A DNA stretch of 64,000 nucleotides, taken from assembly GCF_024807945.1 (NCBI RefSeq), contig NZ_JANUFD010000020.1:92711-156710 (forward strand). The letters run 5' to 3'. The DNA is from Pseudomonas sp. JUb42. Its GTDB lineage: Bacteria; Pseudomonadota; Gammaproteobacteria; Pseudomonadales; Pseudomonadaceae. The position numbers were made by a program, and so were the translations under genes. The notes below the pieces were generated by a model. That model was not told where the DNA came from, made no database searches, and saw only the letters and a program-made list of their open reading frames with translations. Shown piece by piece: positions 6,274 through 14,571 of this stretch. Position 1 is the first letter of the stretch, and each line of letters begins with the position of its first letter.

Positions 6274-7599
6274 ATGACCGCAAAAGCCCCTCGTGTAGGA
6301 ATGGTATCGTTAGGGTGCCCCAAGGCTCTGGTTGATTCCGAGCGCATCCTGACCCAGCTGCGCATGGAAGGCTACGAAGTCGTACCGACCTACCAGGACG
6401 CCGACGTCGTAGTCGTCAACACCTGCGGCTTCATCGACAGCGCCAAGGCCGAGTCCCTTGAAGTGATCGGCGAAGCCATCGCCGAGAACGGCAAGGTCAT
6501 CGTCACCGGCTGCATGGGCGTCGACGAGAGCGTGATCCGCAACGTGCACCCAAGCGTTCTGGCCGTGACCGGTCCGCAGCAGTACGAGCAGGTGGTCAAC
6601 GCCGTGCACGACGCCGCGCCGCCCAAGCTCGATCACAACCCACTGATCGATCTGGTGCCACCACAAGGCGTCAAGCTGACCCCGCGTCATTACGCTTACC
6701 TGAAGATTTCCGAAGGCTGCAACCACAGCTGCAGCTTCTGCATCATCCCGTCGATGCGCGGCAAGCTGGTCAGCCGTCCGGTGGGCGATGTTCTGGACGA
6801 AGCCCAGCGTCTGGTCAAGGCCGGGGTCAAGGAGCTGTTGGTGATCTCCCAGGACACCAGCGCTTACGGCGTTGACGTCAAATACCGCACCGGTTTCTGG
6901 AACGGCGCGCCGGTCAAGACGCGCATGACCGAACTGTGCCAGGCCCTCAGTTCCCTGGGCGTCTGGGTACGCCTGCACTACGTGTACCCGTACCCACACG
7001 TCGACGAGCTGATCCCGTTGATGGCCGCAGGAAAAATCCTGCCGTACCTGGACATCCCGTTCCAACACGCCAGCCCGCGCATCCTCAAGCTGATGAAGCG
7101 CCCGGCGTTCGAAGACAAGACTCTGGCGCGGATCAAGAACTGGCGCGAGCAGTGCCCGGACCTGATCATCCGTTCGACCTTCATCGTCGGCTTCCCCGGC
7201 GAAACCGAGGAAGACTTCCAGTACCTGCTGGACTGGCTGACCGAAGCACAGCTGGATCGCGTCGGCTGCTTCCAGTATTCGCCGGTCGAAGGCGCGCCAG
7301 CGAACCTGCTGGACGCGGCCATCGTGCCCGATGACGTCAAGCAGGACCGCTGGGACCGCTTCATGGCCCATCAACAGGCCATCAGCGCAGCCCGTCTGCA
7401 AATGAAGATCGGCAAGGAAATCGAAGTGCTGATCGACGAAGTCGACGAACAGGGCGCGGTTGGCCGTTGCTTCTTCGATGCTCCGGAAATCGACGGTAAC
7501 GTGTTCATCGATAGCGACAAGGACCTCAAGCCGGGCGACAAGGTCATGTGCCGTGTCACCGATGCCGACGAGTACGACCTGTGGGCTGAGACGATCTAA
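6274..7599 (+). CDS. rimO: Ribosomal protein S12 methylthiotransferase RimO
   Basis: A 441-residue radical-SAM enzyme that adds a methylthio group to the conserved Asp of ribosomal protein S12. The N-terminal UPF0004 domain carries three Cys for one Fe-S cluster (SLGCPKALVDSE, NTCGF, TGCMG). The radical-SAM motif CNHSCSFC (C-x3-C-x2-C) follows near residue 150, and a C-terminal TRAM domain ends the protein. GAGGA lies 11 bases before the ATG. It is intact although a phage element lies directly upstream. Stands alone, followed by a terminator. Confidence 0.97.
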   Translation: MTAKAPRVGMVSLGCPKALVDSERILTQLRMEGYEVVPTYQDADVVVVNTCGFIDSAKAESLEVIGEAIAENGKVIVTGCMGVDESVIRNVHPSVLAVTGPQQYEQVVNAVHDAAPPKLDHNPLIDLVPPQGVKLTPRHYAYLKISEGCNHSCSFCIIPSMRGKLVSRPVGDVLDEAQRLVKAGVKELLVISQDTSAYGVDVKYRTGFWNGAPVKTRMTELCQALSSLGVWVRLHYVYPYPHVDELIPLMAAGKILPYLDIPFQHASPRILKLMKRPAFEDKTLARIKNWREQCPDLIIRSTFIVGFPGETEEDFQYLLDWLTEAQLDRVGCFQYSPVEGAPANLLDAAIVPDDVKQDRWDRFMAHQQAISAARLQMKIGKEIEVLIDEVDEQGAVGRCFFDAPEIDGNVFIDSDKDLKPGDKVMCRVTDADEYDLWAETI

Positions 7600-7620
7600 G
7601 TCGTCAATCCTGTGAACAAA

Positions 7621-7653
7621 GCCTCGCCCTTGCACAACGGCGGGGCTTTTTTT
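7621..7653 (+). terminator. Rho-independent terminator of rimO
   Basis: An 8-bp stem GCCTCGCC/GGCGGGGC (one G-T pair), a 10-base loop, then seven T, 22 bases after the rimO stop. Confidence 0.9.
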
Positions 7654-7732
7654 CGGCAAAAATTTGCGCCCTGCCCAGAGCGGTCCAGACTTGCTCAGAT
7701 AATGGAAATCAGCCAACAGGGAATCCGTCGAC

Positions 7733-8188
7733 ATGTTGCAGCCGCAATGCATCTTCATGCCCAAGCCCGGCGACTACCCACAAATCATCGAAGTCTGGGA
7801 GGAATCGGTCCGCGCCACCCATGATTTCCTTCCCGATTCCTACATCGAAATTCTCAAGCACCTGCTGCTGACCCAGTATCTGGACGCCGTCAGCCTGTTC
7901 TGCATCCGCGGCCCGAACCAGAAGATCAGCGGTTTCGCCGGGGCCAGCCTGGGCAAACTGGAAATGCTTTTTCTCGGCCCCGAATATCGTGGCCAGGGCC
8001 TGGGCAAGTTGTTGCTGGACTATGCCCTGGAACACTTCGACGCCCGGGAGCTGGACGTTAACGAGCAGAACACTCAGGCGGTGGGCTTCTACCTCAAGCA
8101 GGGCTTCGAGGTGGTCGGGCGTACCGAAGAGGACGGTCTGGGCCAGCCCTTTCCGATCCTGCGCATGCGTCTGGCGGATAACGAATGA
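7733..8188 (+). CDS. GNAT-family N-acetyltransferase, YjaB-like
   Basis: A 151-residue acetyltransferase. The acetyl-CoA loop is EYRGQGLGKLLL (about residues 83-94), and the C-terminal part (LDVNEQNTQAVGFYLKQGFE) closely resembles E. coli YjaB. The substrate is unknown; YjaB-type enzymes are suspected small-molecule or peptide acetylases. CAGGGA 11 bases upstream supports the start at 7733. It is a single gene between two terminator-like elements. Confidence 0.88.
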   Translation: MLQPQCIFMPKPGDYPQIIEVWEESVRATHDFLPDSYIEILKHLLLTQYLDAVSLFCIRGPNQKISGFAGASLGKLEMLFLGPEYRGQGLGKLLLDYALEHFDARELDVNEQNTQAVGFYLKQGFEVVGRTEEDGLGQPFPILRMRLADNE

Positions 8189-8205
8189 TCAAAACACACC
8201 CCGTT

Positions 8206-8226
8206 GGGGCAAGGCTTGCCCGCGAA
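8206..8226. repeat. REP-like half element
   Basis: GGGGCAAGGCTTGCCCGCGAA contains the palindrome GGGCAA-GGC-TTGCCC followed by CGCGAA, a sequence seen in short intergenic repeats of pseudomonads. It lies 17 bases after the acetyltransferase stop and may also end its transcript. Confidence 0.55.
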
Positions 8227-8321
8227 CCCTGATTGTCAGCGTTGATTTCAATGAGTAAGCGATTAACCCGGCCCGCACAGGTACAATGTGCGCCCTCTTC
8301 TCCAAGCAACGGCTTTTTTTC

Positions 8322-9032
8322 ATGACAGACCCCATTCGCCTATCCAAACGCCTTATCGAACTGGTCGGCTGCTCGCGCCGCGAGGCCGAACTGTTTATCG
8401 AAGGCGGCTGGGTCACCGTGGATGGCCAGGTCATCGATGAGCCGCAGTTCAAGGTCGACACGCAAATCGTCGAGCTGAGCGCCCAGGCCCGGGCCGACGC
8501 ACCCGAGCCGGTCACCCTGATCCTGCACAAACCGGCGCAGCTGTCTCTGGACGCGGCCCTGGGGTCGATCACGGCCGGCACCCTGTCGGAGGAACACAGC
8601 TTCGGCAAACGTCCGCTGCGCGGCCACTTTCTGCGCCTTGAATCGTCTTCGTCGCTGCAGGACGATGCCAGCGGCCTGACAGTGTTCAGCCAGGACTGGA
8701 AGATCCTGCGCAAGCTCACCGACGATCGCAGCAAGATCGAACAGGAATACGTGGTTGAGGTATCCGGCGACATGGTCGATCACGGCCTCAACCGCCTGAA
8801 CCACGGCCTGACCTACAAGGGCAAGGAACTGCCCGCCGTCAAAGCCAGCTGGCAGAACGAAAACCGCCTGCGTTTCGCCATGAAGAACCCGCAACCGGGG
8901 GTCATCGTGCAGCTGTGCACCGCTGTCGGCCTGAAAGTCGTGTGGATGCGCCGCATCCGCATTGGCGGCGTGTCCATGGGCAAGCTGCCGGAAGGCCAAT
9001 GGCGCTATATGACAGCCAAGGAAAAATTCTAA
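8322..9032 (+). CDS. RsuA/RluF-family pseudouridine synthase-like protein with altered catalytic motif
   Basis: A 236-residue protein. An S4 RNA-binding domain lies at about residues 5-55 (RLSKRLIELVGCSRREAELF), followed by a pseudouridine synthase fold with ILHKP and EQEYVVEV strands. Members of this family isomerise uridines in rRNA using the Asp of GRLDxxSxGL. Here the matching stretch, residues 110-119, reads SSLQDDASGL, so Gln113 sits where the catalytic Asp is expected and Asp114 is one place later. Start 8322 (MTDPIRL) fits the domain; the longer frame from 8286 has no better ribosome site. Activity is uncertain. Confidence 0.85.
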   Translation: MTDPIRLSKRLIELVGCSRREAELFIEGGWVTVDGQVIDEPQFKVDTQIVELSAQARADAPEPVTLILHKPAQLSLDAALGSITAGTLSEEHSFGKRPLRGHFLRLESSSSLQDDASGLTVFSQDWKILRKLTDDRSKIEQEYVVEVSGDMVDHGLNRLNHGLTYKGKELPAVKASWQNENRLRFAMKNPQPGVIVQLCTAVGLKVVWMRRIRIGGVSMGKLPEGQWRYMTAKEKF

Positions 9033-9056
9033 GGCCTCGCACCCTCACTTAATTTC

Positions 9057-9091
9057 GCTGATGCGGCACGACCTGTTGCCGCGTCATCAGC
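9057..9091. repeat. Intergenic inverted repeat
   Basis: GCTGATGCGGCA and TGCCGCGTCATCAGC form a bulged hairpin between the synthase-like gene and the DUF1456 gene. There is no T run, so it may be a processing site or part of the downstream promoter region rather than a terminator. Confidence 0.4.
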
Positions 9092-9113
9092 ACCTGATCA
9101 GGATTCAAGCACC

Positions 9114-9575
9114 ATGATGAACAACGACGTTTTGCGCAGCGTGCGCTACATGCTGGATATCAGTGACGGCAAAGTGGCCGAGATCACTGCGCTCGGCGGC
9201 CTGGAAATCAGCAAGACCGACGTGATCGCCTTTATGAAAAAGGACGAAGAAGAAGGCTATCAGGATTGCAGCGATGAAATCATGGCGCACTTCCTCGATG
9301 GTTTGGTGTTCTTCAAGCGCGGCAAGGACGAAAGCCGTCCGGCGCAGCCCATCGAGCTGCCGATCACCAACAACATCGTCCTGAAAAAGCTGCGGGTCGC
9401 TTTCGAACTGAAAGAGGACGACATGCATGCCATCCTCAGCGCCGCGCAGTTCCCGGTTTCCAAGCCTGAACTGAGCGCGCTGTTTCGCAAGGTGGGCCAC
9501 AACAACTACCGCCCGTGCGGCGACCAGTTGCTGCGCAACTTCCTTAAGGGCCTGACCCTGCGCGTACGTGCCTGA
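9114..9575 (+). CDS. DUF1456 (YehS-like) protein
   Basis: A 153-residue cytoplasmic protein made of two similar helical units, each beginning with an NN-[DI]-[VL]-L[RK]-[SK]-[VL]R pattern (MNNDVLRSVRYMLDISDG near residue 2 and TNNIVLKKLRVAFELKEDD near residue 86). This is the layout of DUF1456/YehS. The molecular function is unknown for the family. An AGGA lies 13 bases before the ATG. Ends 7 bases before the trmO start. Confidence 0.9.
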   Translation: MMNNDVLRSVRYMLDISDGKVAEITALGGLEISKTDVIAFMKKDEEEGYQDCSDEIMAHFLDGLVFFKRGKDESRPAQPIELPITNNIVLKKLRVAFELKEDDMHAILSAAQFPVSKPELSALFRKVGHNNYRPCGDQLLRNFLKGLTLRVRA

Positions 9576-9582
9576 GCCGTCC

Positions 9583-10281
9583 ATGAGCTACAACGTCACG
9601 CCGGTGGGGTTCGTGCGCTCCTGCTTCAAGGAGAAGTTCGCCATCCCCCGCCAGCCACAGCTGGCTCCCGCTGCGCGGGGCGTATTGGAACTGGTTGCAC
9701 CCTTCGATCAGGGCGAGGCGGTACAGGGTCTTGAGCAGGTCAGCCATGTCTGGCTGCTGTTCCTGTTTCATCAGGCCCTGGAAGAAAAGCCACGGCTCAA
9801 AGTGCGCCCGCCCCGGCTGGGCGGCAATCAGTCCATGGGCGTCTTTGCTACTCGGGCGACCCACAGGCCCAATGGCATTGGCCAGTCCGTGGTGCGTCTG
9901 GAGAAAGTCGAGCCAGGGCGCCTGTGGCTGTCCGGCATCGACCTGCTCGACGGCACGCCGGTGCTGGATATCAAGCCTTACGTGCCCTATGCCGACTGCA
10001 TCGATAACGCCAGTAACCTGATGGCCAGTGCGCCGCCGCAGCTGATTCCGGTGCAATGGGCGGACGAAGCACTGATTCAGGCCCGCGAGCACGGCCAACG
10101 CCTGGCAGAACCGCTGGTGGAGCTGATCGAGCAATGCCTGGCCCAGGATCCGCGTCCGGCCTACCAGATACCGCCTCCTGAGCGTCGCTACGGCGTACAG
10201 TTCTGGGATCTGGATGTGCGTTGGCATTATCCCGAGATCGGTCTGATACGGGTACTGGAGGTTGTGCCAGCGGCAATGTGA
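9583..10281 (+). CDS. trmO: tRNA (N6-threonylcarbamoyladenosine37-N6)-methyltransferase TrmO
   Basis: A 232-residue SAM-dependent methyltransferase of the TsaA/TrmO beta-barrel family, which methylates t6A37 in threonine tRNAs. Visible signatures are PVGFVRSCFKEKFAIPRQP at the N-terminus, LEQVSHVWLLFLFH, the central GVFATRATHRPNGIGQSVV and DIKPYVPYAD. The ATG at 9583 is chosen by family alignment; a GTG at 9568 is possible and would overlap the upstream gene by 8 bases. It is probably co-transcribed with the DUF1456 gene and ends at a bidirectional terminator. Confidence 0.93.
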   Translation: MSYNVTPVGFVRSCFKEKFAIPRQPQLAPAARGVLELVAPFDQGEAVQGLEQVSHVWLLFLFHQALEEKPRLKVRPPRLGGNQSMGVFATRATHRPNGIGQSVVRLEKVEPGRLWLSGIDLLDGTPVLDIKPYVPYADCIDNASNLMASAPPQLIPVQWADEALIQAREHGQRLAEPLVELIEQCLAQDPRPAYQIPPPERRYGVQFWDLDVRWHYPEIGLIRVLEVVPAAM

Positions 10282-10340
10282 CACCCGTGGCTGGCGAAAT
10301 ATCTGTGTAGAAGCCCGCTTCCATTCAGGCACCCAAAACA

Positions 10341-10366
10341 AAACACCCCGCTTTCGCGGGGTGTTT
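10341..10366. terminator. Bidirectional terminator between trmO and fpr
   Basis: A perfect 11-bp stem AAACACCCCGC/GCGGGGTGTTT with a four-base TTTC loop lies between two convergent genes. A-rich flank on the left and T-rich arm on the right serve both strands. Confidence 0.88.
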
Positions 10367-10392
10367 GGGTATCGCTGAGCAGTCGCCCAAGC

Positions 10393-11172
10393 TTACTTCT
10401 CGACGAAAGCACGCTCGATCAGGTAATCCCCCGGCTCGCGCATACGCGGCGAAACGGTAAGACCGAAGCTGTTGAGCACTTCGCTGGTTTCGTCGAGCAT
10501 GCTTGGGCTGCCGCACAGCATGGCGCGGTCGTCCTGCGGGTTGATCGGCGGCAGGCCGATATCAGTGAACAGCTTGCCGCTACGCATCAGGTCGGTCAGG
10601 CGGCCCTGATTCTCGAAAGGCTCACGGGTCACGGTCGGGTAGTAGATCAGCTTGTCACGCAGGGACTCGCCGAAGAATTCGTTCTGCGGCAGATGCTCGG
10701 TGATGAACTCGCGGTAGGCGACTTCGTTCACATAGCGTACGCCGTGGCAGAGAATCACTTTCTCGAAACGCTCGTAGGTTTCCGGATCCTGGATCACACT
10801 CATGAACGGCGCCAGGCCCGTACCGGTGCTGAGCAGGTACAGATGCTTGCCCGGCTTGAGGTCGTCGAGAACCAGCGTGCCCGTAGGCTTCTTGCTGATA
10901 ATGATCTCGTCGCCTTCCTTGAGGTGCTGCAACTGCGAAGTCAGCGGACCGTCCGGCACCTTGATGCTGAAGAATTCCAGATGCTCTTCCCAGTTCGGGC
11001 TGGCGATCGAGTAGGCACGCATGAGCGGGCGCCCGTTGGGCTGCTGCAGACCGATCATGACGAACTGACCGTTCTCGAAGCGCAGACCTGGATCACGGGT
11101 GCACTTGAAACTGAAGAGGGTGTCGTTCCAGTGGTGGACGCTGAGGACACGCTCGTGGTTCATGTTGCTCAT
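10393..11172 (-). CDS. fpr: Ferredoxin/flavodoxin-NADP reductase
   Basis: A 259-residue FAD enzyme passing electrons between NADPH and ferredoxin or flavodoxin, used in oxidative-stress and iron metabolism. The FAD-binding RAYSIASPNWEE, the NADPH-binding LSTGTGLAPFMSV and the C-terminal EPGDYLIERAFVEK are visible. AGGAG 10 bases upstream fixes the start at 11172; a longer frame to 11250 has no matching site. It is divergent from the LysR gene at 11298, the arrangement of fprA/finR in P. putida, where FinR activates fprA under superoxide stress. Confidence 0.96.
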   Translation of the reverse strand: MSNMNHERVLSVHHWNDTLFSFKCTRDPGLRFENGQFVMIGLQQPNGRPLMRAYSIASPNWEEHLEFFSIKVPDGPLTSQLQHLKEGDEIIISKKPTGTLVLDDLKPGKHLYLLSTGTGLAPFMSVIQDPETYERFEKVILCHGVRYVNEVAYREFITEHLPQNEFFGESLRDKLIYYPTVTREPFENQGRLTDLMRSGKLFTDIGLPPINPQDDRAMLCGSPSMLDETSEVLNSFGLTVSPRMREPGDYLIERAFVEK

Positions 11173-11249
11173 GTAAGTGGAGACTCCTGAAAATATCGCC
11201 TGCGCCTGATGTGAAAGCGCTATTGCGCGACATTCTAGTGGCAGACACA

Positions 11250-11277
11250 ATATCTGTTAAATGGATTATCAAGATAT
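11250..11277. promoter_or_regulatory. Probable FinR binding region
   Basis: An interrupted inverted repeat ATATCT (11250-11255) / AGATAT (11272-11277), with further AT-rich repeats (GGTTATCGGTTATATAGAT) up to the finR ATG, sits between the divergent fpr and finR genes. LysR regulators bind such dyads near their own promoter. The assignment is from position; the bound sequence is not proven here. Confidence 0.5.
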
Positions 11278-11297
11278 AGGTTATCGGTTATATAGAT

Positions 11298-12224
11298 ATG
11301 CGATTTACTTTGCGTCAACTCCAGGTTTTCGTCGCCGTCGCCCAGCAGGAGAGCGTTTCGCGCGCTGCTGTGCAATTGGCCCTTTCGCAATCGGCGGCCA
11401 GCACCTCTATTACCGAACTGGAACGCCAATCTAGCTGCCAGCTGTTCGACCGCGCCGGCAAACGCCTGAGCCTCAACGCCACCGGGCGTCAGCTGCTGCC
11501 CCAAGCCGTGGCCCTGCTCGATCAGGCCAAGGAAATCGAAGACCTGCTCAACGGCAAGTCCGGTTTCGGCTCGCTGGCGGTGGGTGCGACCCTGACCATC
11601 GGCAATTATCTGGCGACGTTGCTGATCGGCAGCTTCATGCAGCGCCACCCGGAAAGCCAGGTCAAGCTGCATGTACAGAATACGGCTCATATCGTGCAAC
11701 AAGTGGCGCACTACGAAATTGATCTGGGTCTGATCGAAGGTGATTGCAGCCATCCGGATATCGAAGTGCAGACCTGGGTCGAGGACGAACTGGTCGTGTT
11801 CTGCGCGCCCCAGCACCCGTTGGCCAAGCGCGGACAGGCGAGCATGGACGAATTGACCCGCGAGGCCTGGATCCTGCGAGAACAGGGCTCCGGCACGCGC
11901 CTGACCTTCGACCAGGCCATGCGTCATCATCGCAATGCGCTGAACGTACGACTGGAGTTGGAACACACCGAGGCGATCAAGCGCGCGGTGGAGTCGGGTC
12001 TGGGCATCGGCTGTATTTCCCGCCTGGCCCTGCGCGATGCCTTTCGCCGCGGCAGCCTCGTGGCCGTAGAAACGCCGGAGCTGGATCTGGTGCGGCAGTT
12101 CTACTTCATCTGGCACAAACAGAAGTACCAGACTTCGGCCATCCGCGAGTTTCTCGAACTGTGCCGCTCGTTCACCGAAGGCGTGCAGCGCAGCGATGAA
12201 ATTGTCCTGCCGAGCGTGTACTAG
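11298..12224 (+). CDS. finR: LysR-family regulator FinR
   Basis: A 308-residue LysR-type regulator. Its N-terminal winged helix-turn-helix starts RFTLRQLQVFVAVAQQESVS and includes SQSAASTSITELERQ. A periplasmic-binding-protein-like effector domain fills the rest. In P. putida FinR is needed for induction of the divergent fprA by paraquat, and also affects sulfur assimilation; I transfer the name on shared context and family. Its last 4 bases overlap the 3' end of convergent dgkA, leaving no room for a terminator. Confidence 0.85.
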   Translation: MRFTLRQLQVFVAVAQQESVSRAAVQLALSQSAASTSITELERQSSCQLFDRAGKRLSLNATGRQLLPQAVALLDQAKEIEDLLNGKSGFGSLAVGATLTIGNYLATLLIGSFMQRHPESQVKLHVQNTAHIVQQVAHYEIDLGLIEGDCSHPDIEVQTWVEDELVVFCAPQHPLAKRGQASMDELTREAWILREQGSGTRLTFDQAMRHHRNALNVRLELEHTEAIKRAVESGLGIGCISRLALRDAFRRGSLVAVETPELDLVRQFYFIWHKQKYQTSAIREFLELCRSFTEGVQRSDEIVLPSVY

Positions 12225-12586
12225 CCCAGCAGAATCAATGCCCAGACCACGCCAATCATGCTCAGCGCCACGAACTGCGCGGCGCTGCCCATGTCCTTGG
12301 CATTCTTGGACAGCGGATGCAGGTCCAGGGAAATCCGGTCGATTGCCGCTTCCACTGCCGAGTTCAGCAACTCAACGATCAGCGCCAGCAGGCACACCGC
12401 GATCAGGATCGCTCGCTCGCCACGACTGACGTGGAACAAAAACGACAACGGGATCAGGATCACATTGAGCAGCACCAACTGGCGAAAGGCCGCTTCGCCC
12501 TTGAATGCGGCTTTCAGACCGTCGACGGAATAACCTGCGGCATTGAGGATACGCTTCAGGCCGGTCTGGCCTTTGAAAGGAGACAT
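12221..12586 (-). CDS. dgkA: Diacylglycerol kinase
   Basis: A 121-residue inner-membrane kinase that phosphorylates diacylglycerol released during periplasmic glucan and lipid turnover. It has three membrane helices and the signature ELLNSAVEAAIDRISLD with catalytic Glu and Asn. Length matches the family. It lies downstream of erdR with an 84-base AT-rich gap and may be expressed from its own promoter there. Confidence 0.95.
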   Translation of the reverse strand: MSPFKGQTGLKRILNAAGYSVDGLKAAFKGEAAFRQLVLLNVILIPLSFLFHVSRGERAILIAVCLLALIVELLNSAVEAAIDRISLDLHPLSKNAKDMGSAAQFVALSMIGVVWALILLG

Positions 12587-12670
12587 AGGTGGGCAACTGC
12601 TTATAAAAAGAAAAGAAAGCTAATTCAAAATGAGTCAAAAAAGCGTGAAAGATCAGCAGTTTTGCCCGGT

Positions 12671-13318
12671 TTACCCGGCGGAAATCGATTCCAATTGTTG
12701 CAGCAGCAGCGCCGCCTGTGTTCGGGTGCGTACCCCAAGCTTGCGGAAAATCGCCGTCACGTGAGCCTTGATCGTCGCTTCCGAAACGCTCAGTTCGTAA
12801 GCGATCTGCTTGTTCAGCAGGCCCTCACAGACCATGGTCAGGACGCGGAATTGCTGGGGTGTCAGGCTGGCCAGCCCGGCACTCGCGGCCTTGGCGTCAG
12901 CCGAAACACTGACCGGCTCATTGACCTGTGGCGGCCACCAGACATCGCCGTCCAGCACGGTGCGTACCGCTTGCTGAATGGTTTCCAGGGAGCTCGATTT
13001 GGGAATGAAGCCGCTGGCACCGAACTCGCGGGAGCGCACAACGATGGACGCTTCCTCCTGCGCTGAGACCATGACCACGGGAATCTGCGGATATTGCCCG
13101 CGCAGTAACACCAGCCCGGAGAATCCGTAGGCACCTGGCATGTTCAGATCCAGCAGTACCAGATCCCAGTCAGCCTTGGCAGTAAGATGGGTTTCCAGTT
13201 GGGCGATGCTGTCCGCCTCGACCAGCCGTGCGCCGGGGCCCAGACCGATACTGAGGGCTTGATGCAGGGCACTGCGAAACAGCGGGTGGTCATCGGCTAT
13301 CAGGATTTCATAGGTCAT
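12671..13318 (-). CDS. erdR: LuxR-type response regulator ErdR
   Basis: A 215-residue response regulator. The receiver domain has acidic residues DD at 9-10, phosphoacceptor Asp57 (LVLLDLNMPG) and the conserved Lys near FIPKSSS. The NarL/LuxR helix-turn-helix (LTPQQFRVLTMVCEGLLNKQ) is at the C-terminus. In P. aeruginosa the equivalent gene next to dgkA is erdR, which controls ethanol oxidation and other carbon use. AGGA precedes the ATG at 13318; upstream in-frame extension lacks family similarity. No sensor kinase gene is adjacent. Confidence 0.87.
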   Translation of the reverse strand: MTYEILIADDHPLFRSALHQALSIGLGPGARLVEADSIAQLETHLTAKADWDLVLLDLNMPGAYGFSGLVLLRGQYPQIPVVMVSAQEEASIVVRSREFGASGFIPKSSSLETIQQAVRTVLDGDVWWPPQVNEPVSVSADAKAASAGLASLTPQQFRVLTMVCEGLLNKQIAYELSVSEATIKAHVTAIFRKLGVRTRTQAALLLQQLESISAG

Positions 13319-13642
13319 TTCTTGATCCTGTTCTTCTATAGGTGAGCGTCGATCCGTTCGAGCACTCATCAGGGCATCCGTGAATATTGGCAGTTCACTA
13401 TGCGCCGTGGCTGCCTGCGCAGCGAATCCGACGACCAGCGCCTGAGCGGCGCCAAGCATGCCCAGCGAAGCCGGGGTGGTCAAGCAGCTAAGCCTGCAGC
13501 CTGTTAGCGATAAGTCTTACAGACAAATGCGGGTGTGGCGCTATGTACCATTATAGAGCCACTAGGGCCCTTCTCCTTGCAGACACAAGCGGCTTCAGCC
13601 GCGAGACAGCCCTCCCGGCTAAAGCCGGTCCCACAAAGGCTT
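13319..13642. other. Intergenic region between erdR and tapT
   Basis: This 324-base gap should contain the erdR promoter on its left side, although no strong consensus is seen. A REP pair lies at 13589-13634. I see no further gene. Confidence 0.6.
13589..13634. repeat. REP doublet
   Basis: Two facing palindromes, GCGGCTTCAGCCGCGAG (13589-13605) and CTCCCGGCTAAAGCCGGTCCCAC (13612-13634), have the form of fluorescent-pseudomonad REP elements. The same family occurs at 37576-37628. It lies just past the tapT stop and may stabilise or end its message. Confidence 0.85.
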
Positions 13643-14353
13643 TTATAGAAAAGCCTTGAGCTGGGTATGGGCGGTATCGTCCGGATCAATCGGATTCTGA
13701 AACTTCGCACCAAGGTAATGGGCGCTGAACACATCCAGATAGGCATCGAGCACACTGCTGGCCTGACTGTCGTCCGCCAGTTCCAGGCAGAACGCGGCGA
13801 CTTCTGCGGTGCAGAAATGATCGTCACGCCGTGAGCGACGCAGGCGATAGCGGGAAATCTGCTCCGGCTCAAGGCTCAGTACTGGGAAACGCTCAAGGTA
13901 CGGACTCTTGCGAAACATCTTGCGGGCTTCGGTCCAGGTCGCGTCCAGCAGAATAAACAACGGGCGCTTGCCATCATCGCGACGGACCTGGGTAACCACC
14001 CGTTCCTTGGCAACGAACTCGCCGGGAAAGACGATATATGGCTGCCATTGCGGGTCATCGAGCAACGCCAGCAGCTCCGGATCGACTTCAAGGCGCGACC
14101 AGCCAAAGGCGTAGGTATCCTTGATCACATCGGCAATCAGCCAGCCGGTATTGGTCGGCTTCAGCGGCTCGGTGTCGTACATCAGCAGGCACATGGCCGA
14201 ATTCGCCTCGACACTGGGCCGCCAGGCACACAGGCAATAGCTGAAAATCACCCGGCAATCGGGGCAGCGCGGCGCCCGCGAACCGCGCGCGACGAAGGGT
14301 TTGGTGCTACGGGCCAGGCGCTCATCGCGCAGGCGGGAAACGGCATGGGTCAT
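13643..14353 (-). CDS. tapT: tRNA-uridine aminocarboxypropyltransferase (DTW domain)
   Basis: A 236-residue DTW-domain enzyme that transfers the aminocarboxypropyl group of SAM to uridine in tRNA (acp3U). Zinc-type Cys residues (CPDCRVIFSYCLC) lie near residues 29-41. LLMYDTEPLKPTNTGWLIAD, the name-giving DATWTEARKMFRKSPYLERF and the late YRLR match E. coli TapT (YfiP) closely. It is monocistronic and divergent from the small exported protein at 14572. Confidence 0.9.
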   Translation of the reverse strand: MTHAVSRLRDERLARSTKPFVARGSRAPRCPDCRVIFSYCLCAWRPSVEANSAMCLLMYDTEPLKPTNTGWLIADVIKDTYAFGWSRLEVDPELLALLDDPQWQPYIVFPGEFVAKERVVTQVRRDDGKRPLFILLDATWTEARKMFRKSPYLERFPVLSLEPEQISRYRLRRSRRDDHFCTAEVAAFCLELADDSQASSVLDAYLDVFSAHYLGAKFQNPIDPDDTAHTQLKAFL

Positions 14354-14571
14354 TACACACGACGCCAGCGACGGGAGAGCATAGACACAGCAAGAACTCG
14401 GCAGGAGGAAAAGCCGCGCAGTTTATCAGAGCCCGCCCCTCTGCCGCCTGAATAGACGCCCGGTCCTGTATACTCCGGCGCCATTGCTACAGCGCCGACG
14501 GTGAACGCAAGACCGGCTCACCGGTCCAACGGCCAACCATCGAATCAGGCCCATCGAATCAGGAGATTTTA

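Noticed and set aside
6190..6274. A tRNA or tmRNA gene as phage attachment site
   Set aside because: No cloverleaf or tmRNA-like sequence is seen near the junction; the target appears to be the rimO upstream region.
13319..13483. N-terminal extension of ErdR to 13483
   Set aside because: The extra 55 codons resemble no receiver domain, while AGGA and the canonical MTYEILIADDH start lie at 13318.
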